Source: Vespula vulgaris (lineage: Eukaryota; Arthropoda; Insecta; Hymenoptera; Vespidae). From it: a stretch of DNA of 64,000 bases. Of this stretch, positions 37,353 to 48,565 are shown piece by piece. The position numbers and the translations under genes were made by a program. The stretch spans positions 3,238,501 through 3,302,500 of the forward strand of contig NC_066586.1 of the NCBI RefSeq assembly GCF_905475345.1. The letters run 5' to 3'. Position 1 is the first letter of the stretch. Each line of letters opens with the position of its first letter. Below the pieces are notes generated by a model. It was given only the letters and a program-made list of their open reading frames with translations. It did not search any database and was not told the DNA's origin.

Positions 37353-38520
37353 AGAAACCAACAATTATCGGTTCGGTAACGAAGTCGCCTCGAGGCGACA
37401 CCAACGAGAACGAGAAAGAGAGAGTGCAAAGAGCGAGATCTTATCATCCTCTATCGCCACCTCTGCCATCATTGGCACGACCAGCTTTTCCTCTCCTTCT
37501 TTCATTCATCCTCCCTTTCTCTCTTTCTTTCTCCCTTTCGTTCTCTTTCTTCCTTCCGCTCGTTCTTCGAGATCCAGGTCTTTCCCGAAGAGCCGCGTAT
37601 CTAAATCACATCTTACGGAAAAGTCGAGCTTCTCTTCTTCTTTTTTTTTCCTCCTCTTCTTTCTTTACCGTCCTCCCCCTTCAGCTTCTCTTTTTGATCC
37701 TTGATCCTGCCGAATGACGTCGCGAGCAATTTGCGAGGAGCCAAACGAAAAAACCGTCATCTCGTACCTTTTTACATTGAGAAGATTTGCTCTCGTACTT
37801 TATAAGGATATGTTTGTTCTTGGCACGTAAAGGATCGTGTCACATGTTAAAAAGAGAGAAAGAGAGAGAGAGAGTTGGAGGGAGAGGGAGAAATAGCTAA
37901 GGGTCTTTTAGACTCTAGACCAAGAGAATTACGGTCGGTAGTACTTCACCGGAAACGTCACGTTATTACCTTTCTAAATGAGATTCGCCACCTCGTAACT
38001 CGCAGGTGCTAAATTCGAGGCTACAATCCTAACAGATTGCACGCAATAAAATGAATGAGGTGCATATCTATGTAGATATAGATATGTGTCGATTTCTAAG
38101 TGCTACATTACTTTTATCTCGTGCACATACATATATGTACTCTACATATCCTTTTATTTCTTTTTATCCTATCTCCTATTTGACTACCGTGCAATTAGAG
38201 TAATGCATTTGGACGAATCGACGTGTGTAAAGAGATCGAATGGGTTTGCAAGAAGAGTAGAAGGGATGGACGACCGTGAGGCACGGGGTAGGGCATCGAA
38301 GCGCCGAGGCAATTTGATTTTTGAAAATTCGTCGTCCGACCGAACCGAGCATCGAGCTTCGCCACAAAGCGCTGGTTAAAAGTACGTTTCAGCCCGGTTA
38401 CATTTCGCATCAAATTGTTTTCATTTTGGCTGGACGTTCGGTCGAGAACGCGCGGTTAAAGCGTATCGACGTTAAATCGAATCACCACCGAGGAAAAATG
38501 CAAATGCGAAAGATCTCTTT

Positions 38521-38561
38521 CTGTCTCTCTCTCTCTCTCTTTCTCTCTCTTTCTCTATCTT

Positions 38562-38597
<36 letters not shown>
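38521..38597. repeat. (CT)n compound tract in intron 3
   Basis: About 75 bp of ctct and tttct units. Confidence 0.95.
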
Positions 38598-39721
38598 GAT
38601 TGCTTGTTCGTTGTTTTGCTCGTGTGCTCCGTATTCACCTCTTCATTGATCTATTCGTATTTATGCTCGTGGTATTTACACGTTACATATTGCTTTATTT
38701 ATTTTACTTCTATTTTCGGAACTTTACTTAAATAACATCAGTCAAAATGTAACGAAACGAAATAAAATGTTATTGCAACTCGTAGGTACGATTGTTTAAA
38801 GATAAAACACATCATTCGCGGGAGTATCAAACGGAAGATAGCGTGACTTTAGAAAGAAAATTAATTTAGTAACTACTAAATCGAATGGCCGTAGATGATA
38901 ATCTAGGTCGTAAAAATAAAAGACAAGTCGATCCATCCATTTATTTTTCACTATGTCGTTCGACCGTAAAAGATGCATGTCTATTTAAAGCGAGGGGAAA
39001 AAAAGAAAAATAAAAAAGAAAAAAAAAAAGAGAGAGAGAAAAAAGTTTGGCTTCGTTCCAGTTTCATGAGACCAACGTCGAAGGTATAAATCTCTAGAGG
39101 ACTCGACGCCAAGCCTATGCGCGTACCTTTTAAAGAAATCCACGTTGACGCAAATCGAGAGGGTGGTTTTGGAAGGACGGGATGTTCGTTAACGGGACGA
39201 AAGTGATGGGGTTGGTCTTCTTCGTCCTCCGTTCGTCGAGACATTTAGCTCGGTAACCGCCCTCGATTCCTCGATCTATAGGGTGCGACACGAAATCGTT
39301 AATCTCGAGGTCGTCGAGTCCTTACCAAGTCATTCCCGATAAGAGAATCTCTAGAGAAGCCTTCTACGAGACACGATTTATCTTCTCTCCCACTCTCCCA
39401 CTTTCATTCCTCCTAACCGTCTCTTTTCTTCCTCTTCCGGAGACGCTTAACTCGCCTTTGAGAATATTCTAATGGTGCACGTATATTTGATACTCAATTA
39501 GAGCTACGGACGATTTTGTGTCCGTCCTTGCTTTATAATTCAATGACTTTCCCTACTGTTATAATACTCTTACGAGTTGTATCTTGGTTCGTTCGTAAAA
39601 AGAAAAATAATCGATACGACGACGATCATTCTTAAAAATAATTACGACAGAGTTTTATCAACGCTCGTAAGCTTATTAAAGATTATATTATTTTGCTTTG
39701 ATTTCATTTTACATTACTCAC

Positions 39722-39973
39722 CGGCACTCTCAGAGGCGGAGACGTCCGGACAGGCCTGATACCTGAAAAGGAGTCGACTGTCGTCCGTGCACGTGTCGAC
39801 GTTGCTTTGTGGAATCGAGCAAGTACCATGACCTCGATTATACGAGAAGGTCATTGGTCCTCGAAAGGGACACGGTACTGGGAGTGCCTCCTCGCGAAAC
39901 ATAGAGTATAGGAGCGCATCGCCGGTGATGTACGAGCATAAAGACGACAAGGAGTTTCTAGTGTGGCAGTAAG
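39722..39973 (-). CDS. Exon 3 (residues 68-152): first DUF7043-like module
   Basis: The acceptor is ttctgttcacag|ct and the donor is agtgccg|gtgagt. The exon codes for a linker with Cys70 and Cys80, then PCPFRGPMTFSYNRGHGTCS, a C-P-x-x-G-x-x-x-F-x-Y-x-x-G-x-x-x-C pattern. A later Cys (VDTCTDD) and LLFRYQAC follow. This spacing, with a small domain bounded by C-P-F-x-G and an L-x-x-Y-x-x-C end, is the DUF7043 pattern as I remember it. The domain is probably a disulphide-stabilised beta fold. The entry phase fits exon 2 (Thr68) and the exit base g completes Val152 with exon 4. Confidence 0.9.
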
Positions 39974-40478
39974 CTGTGAACAGAAATTAATCTTCCATTT
40001 ATCTCCCCGTTAAATATGTATGTATATTTCGTCTTAAGAACGTTGTAATAAATACCGTGAAATCGAGACTAAGGAGTCAGGAGATGGAGGATTGTTACAA
40101 GAAAAATGTTAATATCTTTTTTATGCGTGTCCGTCATTGAAATTATAAAAAAAAAAGGAACTTATTATTCTCAGAAAATTATGAATCAAGACTTCGAGTA
40201 TTTTTATCGTCCGAACCAGAGCTTGGAAAGCTTTCGACGATGAGTACAATGAAATATCTTCTTCATACGTCTGGCAAAGAATTTTAATCGTGAGAGCGAG
40301 CAAAAGGTGAAAAATTCTTCAATCGCTTATGCCGCGAGCAAAAAACGTCCCGCTTTTGAATATTTCCCCTGGAAGGTACATACATACGACGAGAGTGTAA
40401 ATGAAAAGTTGCCGAGGTGTCTTTTCACGGTCGGAACAATTTTACGACGACGACGAGAACGATGATATCGATCGTGTC

Positions 40479-40641
40479 GTTTCGAGAGAACATTAGCCAG
40501 GGTGTTCGAAAAGTTTCAACGAAGACACCTTCGATTTTCATTGCTTTAAAACGTAGAATATTATGTTAGGACACGACTCGAGAGAACATTAACCTATATT
40601 TTGGAAGTTTCATCCCCCTAGTTGACTTCTAGAGACACCCT
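40479..40641. repeat. Small repeat cluster in intron 2: direct repeat plus short inverted ends
   Basis: TCGAGAGAACATTAGCC near 40482 recurs as TCGAGAGAACATTAACC near 40577. AGGGTGT at 40499-40505 faces ACACCCT at 40635-40641 as an inverted pair. It may be a decayed short transposable element. Confidence 0.4.
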
Positions 40642-41879
40642 CACCCCCGTCATTTTTTTCCTCGACTTCCCTCGACCGTGAAAACTCCATTAAATCGCTA
40701 TAAATACTTTTCCAAATTACCTTCTGTACGATTTGAATGATGCTCTTTAAATATCGTCCGCCATTCATATAACTTTCGAACATTATAATAGCTGTGGCTG
40801 GTCGACCTTATTTCTTTTCGAATTAAATCACAATTATCGAAGGATCTCATACCATTCCCTTTCTCTTTCTTTCTGTCTGTCTCTTTCTCTTTATCTCTCT
40901 AACTCATTTAGATTTGCATATAAACGTCGGATTTTCTAGCGTACACGTAATAAAGCTGGATAATTAAGATTAATGTTTTCGAGTAAAAGTCGAGACAGTC
41001 CTGCTAAACCGTTGCTACGCTCGCATACATAAATGTTGCGTGTAATAACGCCACAAGTGCGCTAATTACCGCGCTAATGTAAGCTCGTTTAGATCGTGAC
41101 CAAAAGAAAAAAATAATATAGCAAAGAATATGTATATCTCTGTGTGTGTGTGTGTGTCTGCGTTTGTGTATGTGTGTGAGAAAGAGAAAGAGAGAAATAG
41201 GGAGACAAAAAGAAAGAGATGAAAAAACGAAGCAGAAAATCCAAAGAGATAGATGGGTAAACATATTTTTCTAAAATACGTGAAAAATTCATATTAACTA
41301 AAAGATCTGTTATCGACCAAGTGAAAAATACGAGGAAGGTAAAGCACGGTGATATCTTTGGTGGAAAAATAAAAAGTTAAGACAAAAGTTACTCGACAAA
41401 AGAAAAAAAAAAGTGGCGGAATGACGAATTTTCTCCAAGTACCAAGTTCATATGGACGAGTAGAAGTAACTCCAGCGTAGAAAACGTTCCTCGCGATCCC
41501 TTTTCTTCGAGTTCGGAAAAGTGGCGTGACGAGTCGGCAAAGACTTCGTCTCGCGAATGAACTTAACTTTTCTCGTGCGCAGGTGTTACTCTAAGCGAAG
41601 AAAAATGAACGAAAGCCCGACTATTAGTTTCTTTCGTGCATAGAATCGCATACAGCACCAAGTCGTTACTCGTGTCTACTAGTCGGTTCGTCGAGTTTTT
41701 TCAATCGATATTTTCGTTTTTTACTTTTTCACATTTACTTATTAAATATATTATATTATAGAAATTGTTTACAGAAAATTAACGGTATTAAATATTTTGT
41801 AAAAACCGCTATCTTTGTGATACTTTTTATAAAAAAAAAATAAATAAAACAAAAGAAAAGAAAAAAATTGTAAAGGAAA

Positions 41880-41962
41880 AAGAGATAGAGAGAGAAAGAG
41901 AGAGAAGAGGAGAGAAAGAGAAAGAGAAAGAGAAAGAGAAAGAGAAAGAGAAAGAAGAGAAG
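41880..41962. repeat. (GA)n/(GAAA)n tract in intron 2
   Basis: Includes seven tandem agaaag units at about 41916-41955. Confidence 0.95.
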
Positions 41963-42998
41963 GAGAAACAATTTCGTTGATGTTAAGAAGAGCCATACAC
42001 GGATATTTTCTCTCTCTTCCTTTTTTTCTCTGCCAACACCGAAAGCACGAAGCAATAATATTGTGGCGCCCGAGGCGATGGGTGGGGAAAACGGGACCTA
42101 ATTTTAAAACTATTAAAGCGTTGCAAAAAGTGCAATATTGTGTTTTACCTCCGCCGTTGTTCTCCGTCCTTTCCCTCCCAATCCCTCTTTCTCACTCTCT
42201 CTCTCCCTCTTTCTCTATCTTTCTTCTCCCTTTCTCTAAAATACACTACCCTAGCTCTTTTTATTTTCTATTAAACGCTTGCCGTTATTTATGCTTTCCT
42301 AGACGTTAAATTTTCGCAAATGGAAAATAGAAAACGACAAGAATCGTTAAGGTAACGTTGCTTTAGCATTAATTCGTTCTGATCTCGTCGTTCGTATTTT
42401 ATTCTCTCTAGAACCTCCTAAAAGTTTTTATAATCCTTTAACTCCGTAGATCCTGACGGTGATAATTTAACGTCTCGCTCGACGCGCGCGTTAATTCGCG
42501 ACGCAACGCTTCGGAGACAAAGGGGCTTTTATTAAATAGAAGAAACGATTTTTCCGATGTAAGCAGACAGACGGAGTAGTCGAGTGGGATGGTCACGAGA
42601 CACAGAAGGGTTTACTCGTCCGTTTCTGTCGCTTCTACTTCGTCGTATTTGTTTATCTGTCCTTCTCCACGTCTACTCGCCGTTTCATTCTGACCCAATT
42701 CTCGGTTCTTCTAGCTACTTCACTCGAGCCCGAGCATTTTCCCGTCTCTTCTACTTTGTGTATCACGGTTAGTATGTACTACAATTCTTCGGAGTGACAA
42801 CGACGGACCACCATTGGTACGACCCATATTTTTTCGCGGCCAGCAGGACGACGATTTCGGCCACGGAAAGCAGAGAAATGCAAGCTGCGGACGACAGTAT
42901 TCTCTTCCTGTCTGTCCGTCTCTCTGTCTGCCCGCCTGCTGCTTGCGGTATAACGCTAGGCAGATTAAAAATCCGTTAAAAAAAAAGACAGAAAGAGG

Positions 42999-43003
<5 letters not shown>

Positions 43004-43042
<39 letters not shown>
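43004..43042. repeat. (GA)n microsatellite, facing (CT)n at 43232-43276
   Basis: A pure GA run, then a pure CT run of similar length about 190 bp later. The two could fold as a long perfect stem. Confidence 0.95.
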
Positions 43043-43045
<3 letters not shown>

Positions 43046-43228
43046 AAAGCCAGAAGAGGAGACTTTGACAAATTGTCGAAAAATATGGGGGAAGAGGCAA
43101 CATCCACCGCCAACAGTCCTGGTGTTCTGTTCGTTCTTTTCTCTTATCCTTTTTTGGCCAACCACGTAACATCGTCACAGACTCATCCCATTGCTCTTTA
43201 TTCCTTCTCCATCTCTTTCTATCTTTCC

Positions 43229-43279
<51 letters not shown>

Positions 43280-44430
43280 TTTTCTTTTTGATCTACTGCC
43301 AAACTCTACTTTCTTTCCACAACGCGTTATCACTATATCCTTTCTATTCTACAACATCACGGACTTGGATCGAATTCGTTGTCTGGCTTTCACATGAGAA
43401 ACTTAGAAACTTCGGTCTTTCCACTCACTCGTTACGTTAAATAATAAATTTCGATCTTCCACTAGCGGAACGTTATCTCTCGGTGCTTTTACGATATTTC
43501 GTGTGAATAGAAAATCGAGTTCGTATCGAGAAACCGCGGAATAATTTCTAACTTTTCCGATCGCTTATAGATAAGTTATCCGATCAATTTTTTTTTTTTT
43601 GAATTATTTTCTTTTGATCTTTAGTATCTTTACTCACACGCGCGCGCATGTATGTGTATTTGTTTTTCTTTTTTTTTTATTTATCTTTTGTTGCATGATC
43701 GATAAAACTGTAGACGAAATGGGTATAACATGTCAAATCCAGCAGTTTCCAACACGTCCAACCAATAACCTACTTCTCATCCCAATTCATATTTACCAGC
43801 ACCTCTCTCTAACACCCACACATCTATTCCTTCACCGATATATGATCTTTCCCGAGCGTTCATTTCGTTCCCTTGTCACTACGTTATCACTTTCGATCAT
43901 GGTTGGTCGATCAAAGTGTCGTTAACACGATGCAAAAAAAAAAGAAGGGACGATATCGTCTGTATATTTCTAAACATCGAACTTGTCCGAACGTTCCACT
44001 TAAGCGAATTTATTGATCGAGACATCTCTCAAAAAGAAAAAAGATGGATAGACGAATATATTGGGTTCGGCAAAAAGAGAAAACTTTCGATGAGTTACAA
44101 ATAGAATGCGATTTTGTTTAAGAAAAGAAAAAGAGAAAGAGAGAGAGAGAAAGGGAAATGTTCAAATAACGATATAAACAAAACAATTATCCAACTACAT
44201 TTCTCACAATATATCTATATTAACGAGTTAAGTGAAGTATCATTTAACGATCTCAGTTTTCTTTCTCTTTTTCTTAGATCACAGAGTATAAGCGTTATAA
44301 ACGAGTTTCACAGTCTCGGTAGAATTAACAAAACCATTTACTGCTTCCTTGTCTTCCACTCATCGTCATTTATACTCACAAGGAAAATCGTTAAGTTCTC
44401 TTCAACGAATAATTCCCTACATCCTATGAC

Positions 44431-44467
<37 letters not shown>
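44431..44467. repeat. (CT)n microsatellite in intron 2
   Basis: About 17 uninterrupted CT copies. Confidence 0.95.
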
Positions 44468-44469
<2 letters not shown>

Positions 44470-44763
44470 ATGCCACTCATCCCTCTTTCTGCCTTCTTTT
44501 TTCCCTTCCTCTCGTCATCGTCGAGCTTTTAATTAACGATCGGCATTCTAATTAACGAGTGGATTTCCGGAGTGGTAGTAGGAAAGGATCGCGCGGCAAA
44601 ATGTGCACAGCTGGGAAATCGCTATCGATCGAGAACGAAACAACGTCGTGGAGAAAAGAACGGAGGAGGACAACGGCGAATGCACCCATCTTTTCCATGA
44701 AGCTTCTTCTTCTACTCTACCTCTCCACCTCTACCTCCATCTCATCCTCCTCCTTTTTCTCTT

Positions 44764-44799
44764 CCTCCTCCTCCTCCTCCTCCTCCTCCTCCTCCGCCT
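44764..44799 (-). repeat. (GGA)n tract just downstream of the exon 2 donor
   Basis: On the gene strand about 11 GGA units lie 35-70 nt inside intron 2, preceded by GAGGAGAAGAAGGAAGAAGA. Confidence 0.95.
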
Positions 44800-44833
44800 C
44801 TTCTTCCTTCTTCTCCTCGCAGATTGTACTTAC

Positions 44834-44898
44834 TCTCTTTGTACTGGAGAACATTGGAGTGCTTCTCGTGAATGACGACGCAGCGGTAGCAGGATTTC
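44834..44898 (-). CDS. Exon 2 (65 nt, residues 46-68): end of first DUF7044-like module
   Basis: The acceptor is cttcgttccag|g and the donor is aaagaga|gtaagt. The first base completes Met46, and the exon then reads KSCYRCVVIHEKHSNVLQYK. CYRCVV matches the CxxC-type strand that closes the module in relatives. It ends with one base (a) that joins ct of exon 3 to give Thr68. At 65 nt it is the smallest exon. Its donor is followed within about 15 bases by a long purine-rich (GGA)n/(GAA)n intronic tract, which may help define so small an exon. The frame fits both neighbours exactly, which is the main support. Confidence 0.85.
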
Positions 44899-46550
44899 CT
44901 GGAACGAAGAGAAAGACGATGTTCCTTTAGTTTAAAGTCCCGCAATGTCCTATTCCCTTCTCCTTCATCCTTCTTGAAGAAGGATCAAGGAATGGTAAGG
45001 GAAAAAGAGAAAGAGAAAGAAAAAAAATAAAAGGCGCACAATCACGATTATGAAATTTTTCTCGTTCATTTGCGTCGTACTTATCCACCTCGCCGTATCT
45101 CCAATTCTATTCAAGACTATTTGAAAAGTACGAGTATACTGAGCGCTATATATTTTATACTGCATGAATATACTATTAATCGTTCCGAATATAGTCCATA
45201 AAAAAGTCATTAGCAAAATATCTCTCATAAAAAAAGAAAAATAGAGAAAAGGAAAAAAGAAAAAAGAAAAAAAGAAAGAAAGGAAGAAAAAGAAAAAAAG
45301 GAAGAAAAACAAGAAATAATCTTGTAAGATTGACAAGAATAAAAGGTATAGAAATTCGCGAGGAACGATTAATTTAATATTATAATAAAGCGAGGACAAA
45401 CGAGCCACATGGTTATACATTTTCTTTCGACCATGGCGTACCGTGAGGCCGTTTCCTCGGATTTTTTTTATCTCGCTCGCCGGCCCGTATCGATCGAACT
45501 CGCCCCCGCGGTGTAAAAGGTGGAGAAGGGTGTAGAAGAAGAAAAAGGAGGAGAAGGAGGGTGAAAGCCGATAGAAATCTCCACGAAAACTTGAGGCAAC
45601 TCGTGTGACACGAGCATTACGCGGAGAAACAACGTCGACTTTCTCTCTCTCTCTCTCTTTCTTTCTCTCTCTCTCTTCTAAATACACACGCACATACACA
45701 CGCATGTACGCGCGCGTACCCACGCCACACACCTACACATATATATACACCCTTCTTCTTCGTCTACCACGTACTCACGTCTACCCCTTCCCAACTCTAC
45801 CGTACTTTCCTTTCCTTACGTGTATATTGCGTGTATTAGAGAAGAACAACGTAACTCCACACGTAACACCAGCACTCTCTCTACTCTACCCCAAACCTTC
45901 CTTCTCTCTCTCTCTCTCTCTCATCCTTTTCTTTGACGACGTATCCCAAGCTCTCCCCACTCGTCCTTCTCCTTCCTTTTTCCTCCAAGCTTTTAATCCT
46001 TTCCAGACCCGAGGCCAAACTCTACGGGCAGTGCAAAACGGCACACACGAGGAGGAACGAGCCAAGCAAGCGTCGGGCGAGGCGCCAGCAAGGCTGCGAT
46101 ATGACACGACGAGAGATCGAACCGATACGAATTGCGAAACAAACAGTACCTCGGCGAGCTCGTCATCCGACCCAACGCCGATAAATTGAAAAATAACGAT
46201 ATCGATATCGAAATATATCCACCCACGTAACTATAGTTATAACTATAGTTATATACGTATGTCATTGCTAAAGCTATCCTCGCAAAAGGGACAAGATTGA
46301 ACGAACGATATCGCGGCTCTAGGATTGATGAAATTTCAAAATTTGCCATCACATCGATGCGCGAAAACCAACACGAGTAAAAAGAACGATATTTGTTTTG
46401 AATCGTCGTTGCGTTGTTGTTGTTCTTATTGTAGTCGTTATCGTTATATTATTATTATTATTATTGATATATTGTTCGTTCGATCGCATTTACTCGGTAA
46501 GAAAGATTACGAAACTCGATAGAAATCATCTTTACGTAGAGATTACTCAC
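44899..46550 (-). other. Intron 1 of the visible gene (1.65 kb, between exons 1 and 2)
   Basis: The donor is gtgagt and the acceptor is tcttcgttccag. Contents are A/G-rich and CT tracts and a 24-bp perfect palindrome at 46228-46251. Long open frames here cross CT repeats and show no recognisable protein. Confidence 0.8.
46228..46251. repeat. 24-bp perfect palindrome in intron 1
   Basis: The unit AACTATAGTT is present twice, and the whole run from taac to gtta equals its own reverse complement. Confidence 0.9.
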
Positions 46551-46689
46551 ATGTCGACTAGAAGGAACTTGTCCCCCTCATTGTGGAGACACCTGCCTTT
46601 ACTGGAAAGCTCATTCCTGGATATTACAATCGATTGCCTCACGCCACTTTGAAACCAGGTGCCTTCCCAACGCGGTGGAAACGTACATT
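46551..46689 (-). CDS. Exon 1 visible (residues 1-46): start of first DUF7044-like module
   Basis: The acceptor is aattgtttcag followed by aa and TGT; the donor is gtgagtaatc after gac at. The reading begins CTFPPRWEGTWFQSG, the C-x-FP-x-x-W-x-G-x-WF signature that opens this module in insect relatives. It continues with a short beta-rich stretch and Cys33 and ends at LLVD plus two bases of Met46. The leading aa needs one base from an upstream exon (gaa, caa or aaa are possible, taa is not). There is no start codon or signal peptide here, so the true 5' exon lies upstream, inside or beyond the window. The segment is too short for a 60-residue ORF listing and was found by reading the splice sites. 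Confidence 0.85.
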
Positions 46690-48346
46690 CTGAAACAATT
46701 TATTAAAAGAACATTAATTTTTTGTCAGCGAAAACAAAAATAGAATACTTAGATATATCAAAATTTACGATTCTATCGATTGTCTCAAAATAGATATAAA
46801 TAGTTTGTCATTATTATCGATCGAACGATTGAAAGTTTATCGATTACAAATAAAAATATATACATACGTATATATATGTATGAACGTATGTGTATGGATG
46901 TATCGAAATATTTTCATTCTCTCTTCTCTGTCACTTACGTCGCGGATCCTTCGAAGAACGCGAACAAATATATTCCATCTCCGAGATTCGATTATCCCTG
47001 TCACGAAGCCAAAACGGAAGCCTGTTTATATGGAGCTTTCTTGGAAGAAGACTCAGAGGGAAGAAGATAGAGATAGAGGTGACTTAGATGGAATAGAAGC
47101 GGGAAGATGAGCGAAGGATCCTGTAATATCCACGATGAAGTAATTTGGGACAAATCGGTACGCGGAGCGAAGACAAAGGTTGTTGGAAGGAGAATGACTG
47201 TATACGTGTGTATATGTGTGCGTGCATGTGAGAGAGGGAGAGATAGAGAGTCGCGGTACCGAGATGAGAATTCCCAAGGTGGAATAATCCCAAGGGCGAG
47301 GCGAATTTCCGGGAACTACCGTCGACGTGGAAGGGATACATCCCGGCGAGTTATCGACGATAATCGAAATCCAGGGTAGTCCCTCGTGCCTCGTTCGTTT
47401 CCCTATGTTCGCGTCCACGAGTCCAAAAGACCAAAATGCGACTTGGCTAACGCGTTTCTACATGCACACGTACATATACAACGTACACAGATTCGTACGT
47501 GTATCTTTGTTCTATCGGATAAAAAAAAGATGAGTCGAGAAATCTCAAAATTTCATTCTTCGATATTTAAACGATCTGCGATTTCATTTCTTAAGTGTTT
47601 AAATGTGTATAAATGATTATTATCGCACGCATATTTTTATTTAAATATTTAGAAGTATTATTGAAAATAAGAAAGAAACAACAAATGAAATGCTATCGGC
47701 GTTAATTCGTCCTTGTCGTTGTTTCTTTTTCACTCTTTCTACGTTTCTTCTCTATCTTTCAATCCTGGATGTAAAGTCGCATGAAAGCATAAACGAAAAC
47801 ATCCATTCGCGGAGGACGTCCTTCGACGAGCTTAAGTGCCTTCATTTTTCTCATAAAAACGTTTGTACAAACGAAACGGTTTGCTCTTTTTGTAACCGCG
47901 GAGATGTACTTAACGCGTAGAAAGATGTAAACGGAACAAAGTGGTCATTTACTCTGGGACGTTTTCACGTATAAAGTTGTGTGAGACTGTGACATGGAAA
48001 GTGGATGATTTACTGAACGAGTTGGAGGAAGATAAGATAAAGAAAGAAAAAGAGATAGAGAGAAAGAGAGATAAAAGAATGAAGACTTAAGAACGCGTTT
48101 GCTTGTGTTACCGAATTTGGAGAGCTTTTCTTTTAAACTCACGTTTAAGTAAGCATTTTATAGGCATCATAAAAATCCAATTAAATCATCGCATAGATGT
48201 TTTTATTATTTCCAACTTTTAACGATATCTTTTAAACGTTCAACAGGATTAAACGATCTTACGTAAATGAAAACTATTTCGAGGACCTCTTTAACCGTAT
48301 GAATAGAAAATATTTGAATGGAAAAAAAGAAATGTATAAATGTTTC

Positions 48347-48348
<2 letters not shown>

Positions 48349-48398
<50 letters not shown>
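48349..48398. repeat. (AT)n microsatellite
   Basis: About 24 AT copies. Confidence 0.95.
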
Positions 48399-48400
<2 letters not shown>

Positions 48401-48520
48401 TGTTTTTCGAGAAAGGTAAAACGTCCTTTTATTTGTCAGCATTAAAGAAGCTTTATATTTAACATGTCTTTAATGGATCGCTTTTATATATATACACAAG
48501 GAAAAAATATCAAAGGCTAT

Positions 48521-48565
48521 GTTCTCTTCTTCTTCTTCTTCTTCTTCTTCTTCTTTTTCTTTTTT
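48521..48565. repeat. (CTT)n microsatellite
   Basis: About 12 ttc units followed by a T-rich tail. Confidence 0.95.

Larger units (their letters stand above)
35792..39721 (-). other. Intron 3 (3.9 kb, between exons 3 and 4)
   Basis: The donor is gtgagt and the acceptor is gtgtttccag. It holds two large (CGT)n/(GAC)n arrays, a 300-bp GA-rich block and a CT block. Open frames across these arrays code only for runs of Asp, Arg or Ser and are not considered genes. Confidence 0.8.
39974..44833 (-). other. Intron 2 (4.9 kb, between exons 2 and 3)
   Basis: The donor is gtaagt and the acceptor is ctgttcacag. It contains a (GGA)n tract just inside the donor, CT/GA microsatellites, a small repeat pair at 40.5 kb and TAATTA-bearing islands. 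No coding sequence was recognised. Confidence 0.8.
3265..46689 (-). other. Gene span: two-cassette cysteine-rich DUF7042/7043/7044-like surface protein (5' end missing)
   Basis: Nine coding exons were joined by hand from GT..AG introns. Exon lengths in transcript order are 139, 65, 252, 318, 298, 143, 852, 246 and 92 nt. All eight junctions keep one open frame and end at TGA, giving 800 residues after the split codon that opens the first exon. Module order is DUF7044-like (exons 1-2), DUF7043-like (3), DUF7042-like (4), a second DUF7044-like (5-6), a second DUF7043-like with a large insert (7), a second DUF7042-like (8), then a hydrophobic tail (9). The family names come from memory of insect proteins with the same cysteine spacing and are not a search result. 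No biochemical role is known to me. The cysteines, N-glycosylation sequons and tail suggest an extracellular, membrane-held protein. Numbering below counts the first complete codon (Cys) as residue 1. The first exon opens with two bases of a codon begun in an upstream exon I could not identify. Confidence 0.88.

Noticed and set aside
44965..45732. 255-codon open frame on the minus strand in intron 1
   Set aside because: The composition follows CT/GA and A/G tracts (Phe/Leu/Ser and Arg/Glu/Lys runs), no domain is visible, and it lies inside an intron with clear splice sites at both ends.
45605..46189. 194-codon plus-strand frame rich in Ser, Leu and Thr
   Set aside because: It crosses several CT microsatellites and has no recognisable motif. 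It is antisense to intron 1.
46939..46978. Possible upstream exon on the minus strand: ATG, 13 codons (MEYICSRSSKDPR) and a perfect gtaagt donor in the right phase for the first visible exon
   Set aside because: Splice word and phase fit, but the peptide is charged and not a signal peptide, the upstream frame has no earlier Met before a stop, and a phase match by chance is one in three. Kept only as a position to check with transcripts.
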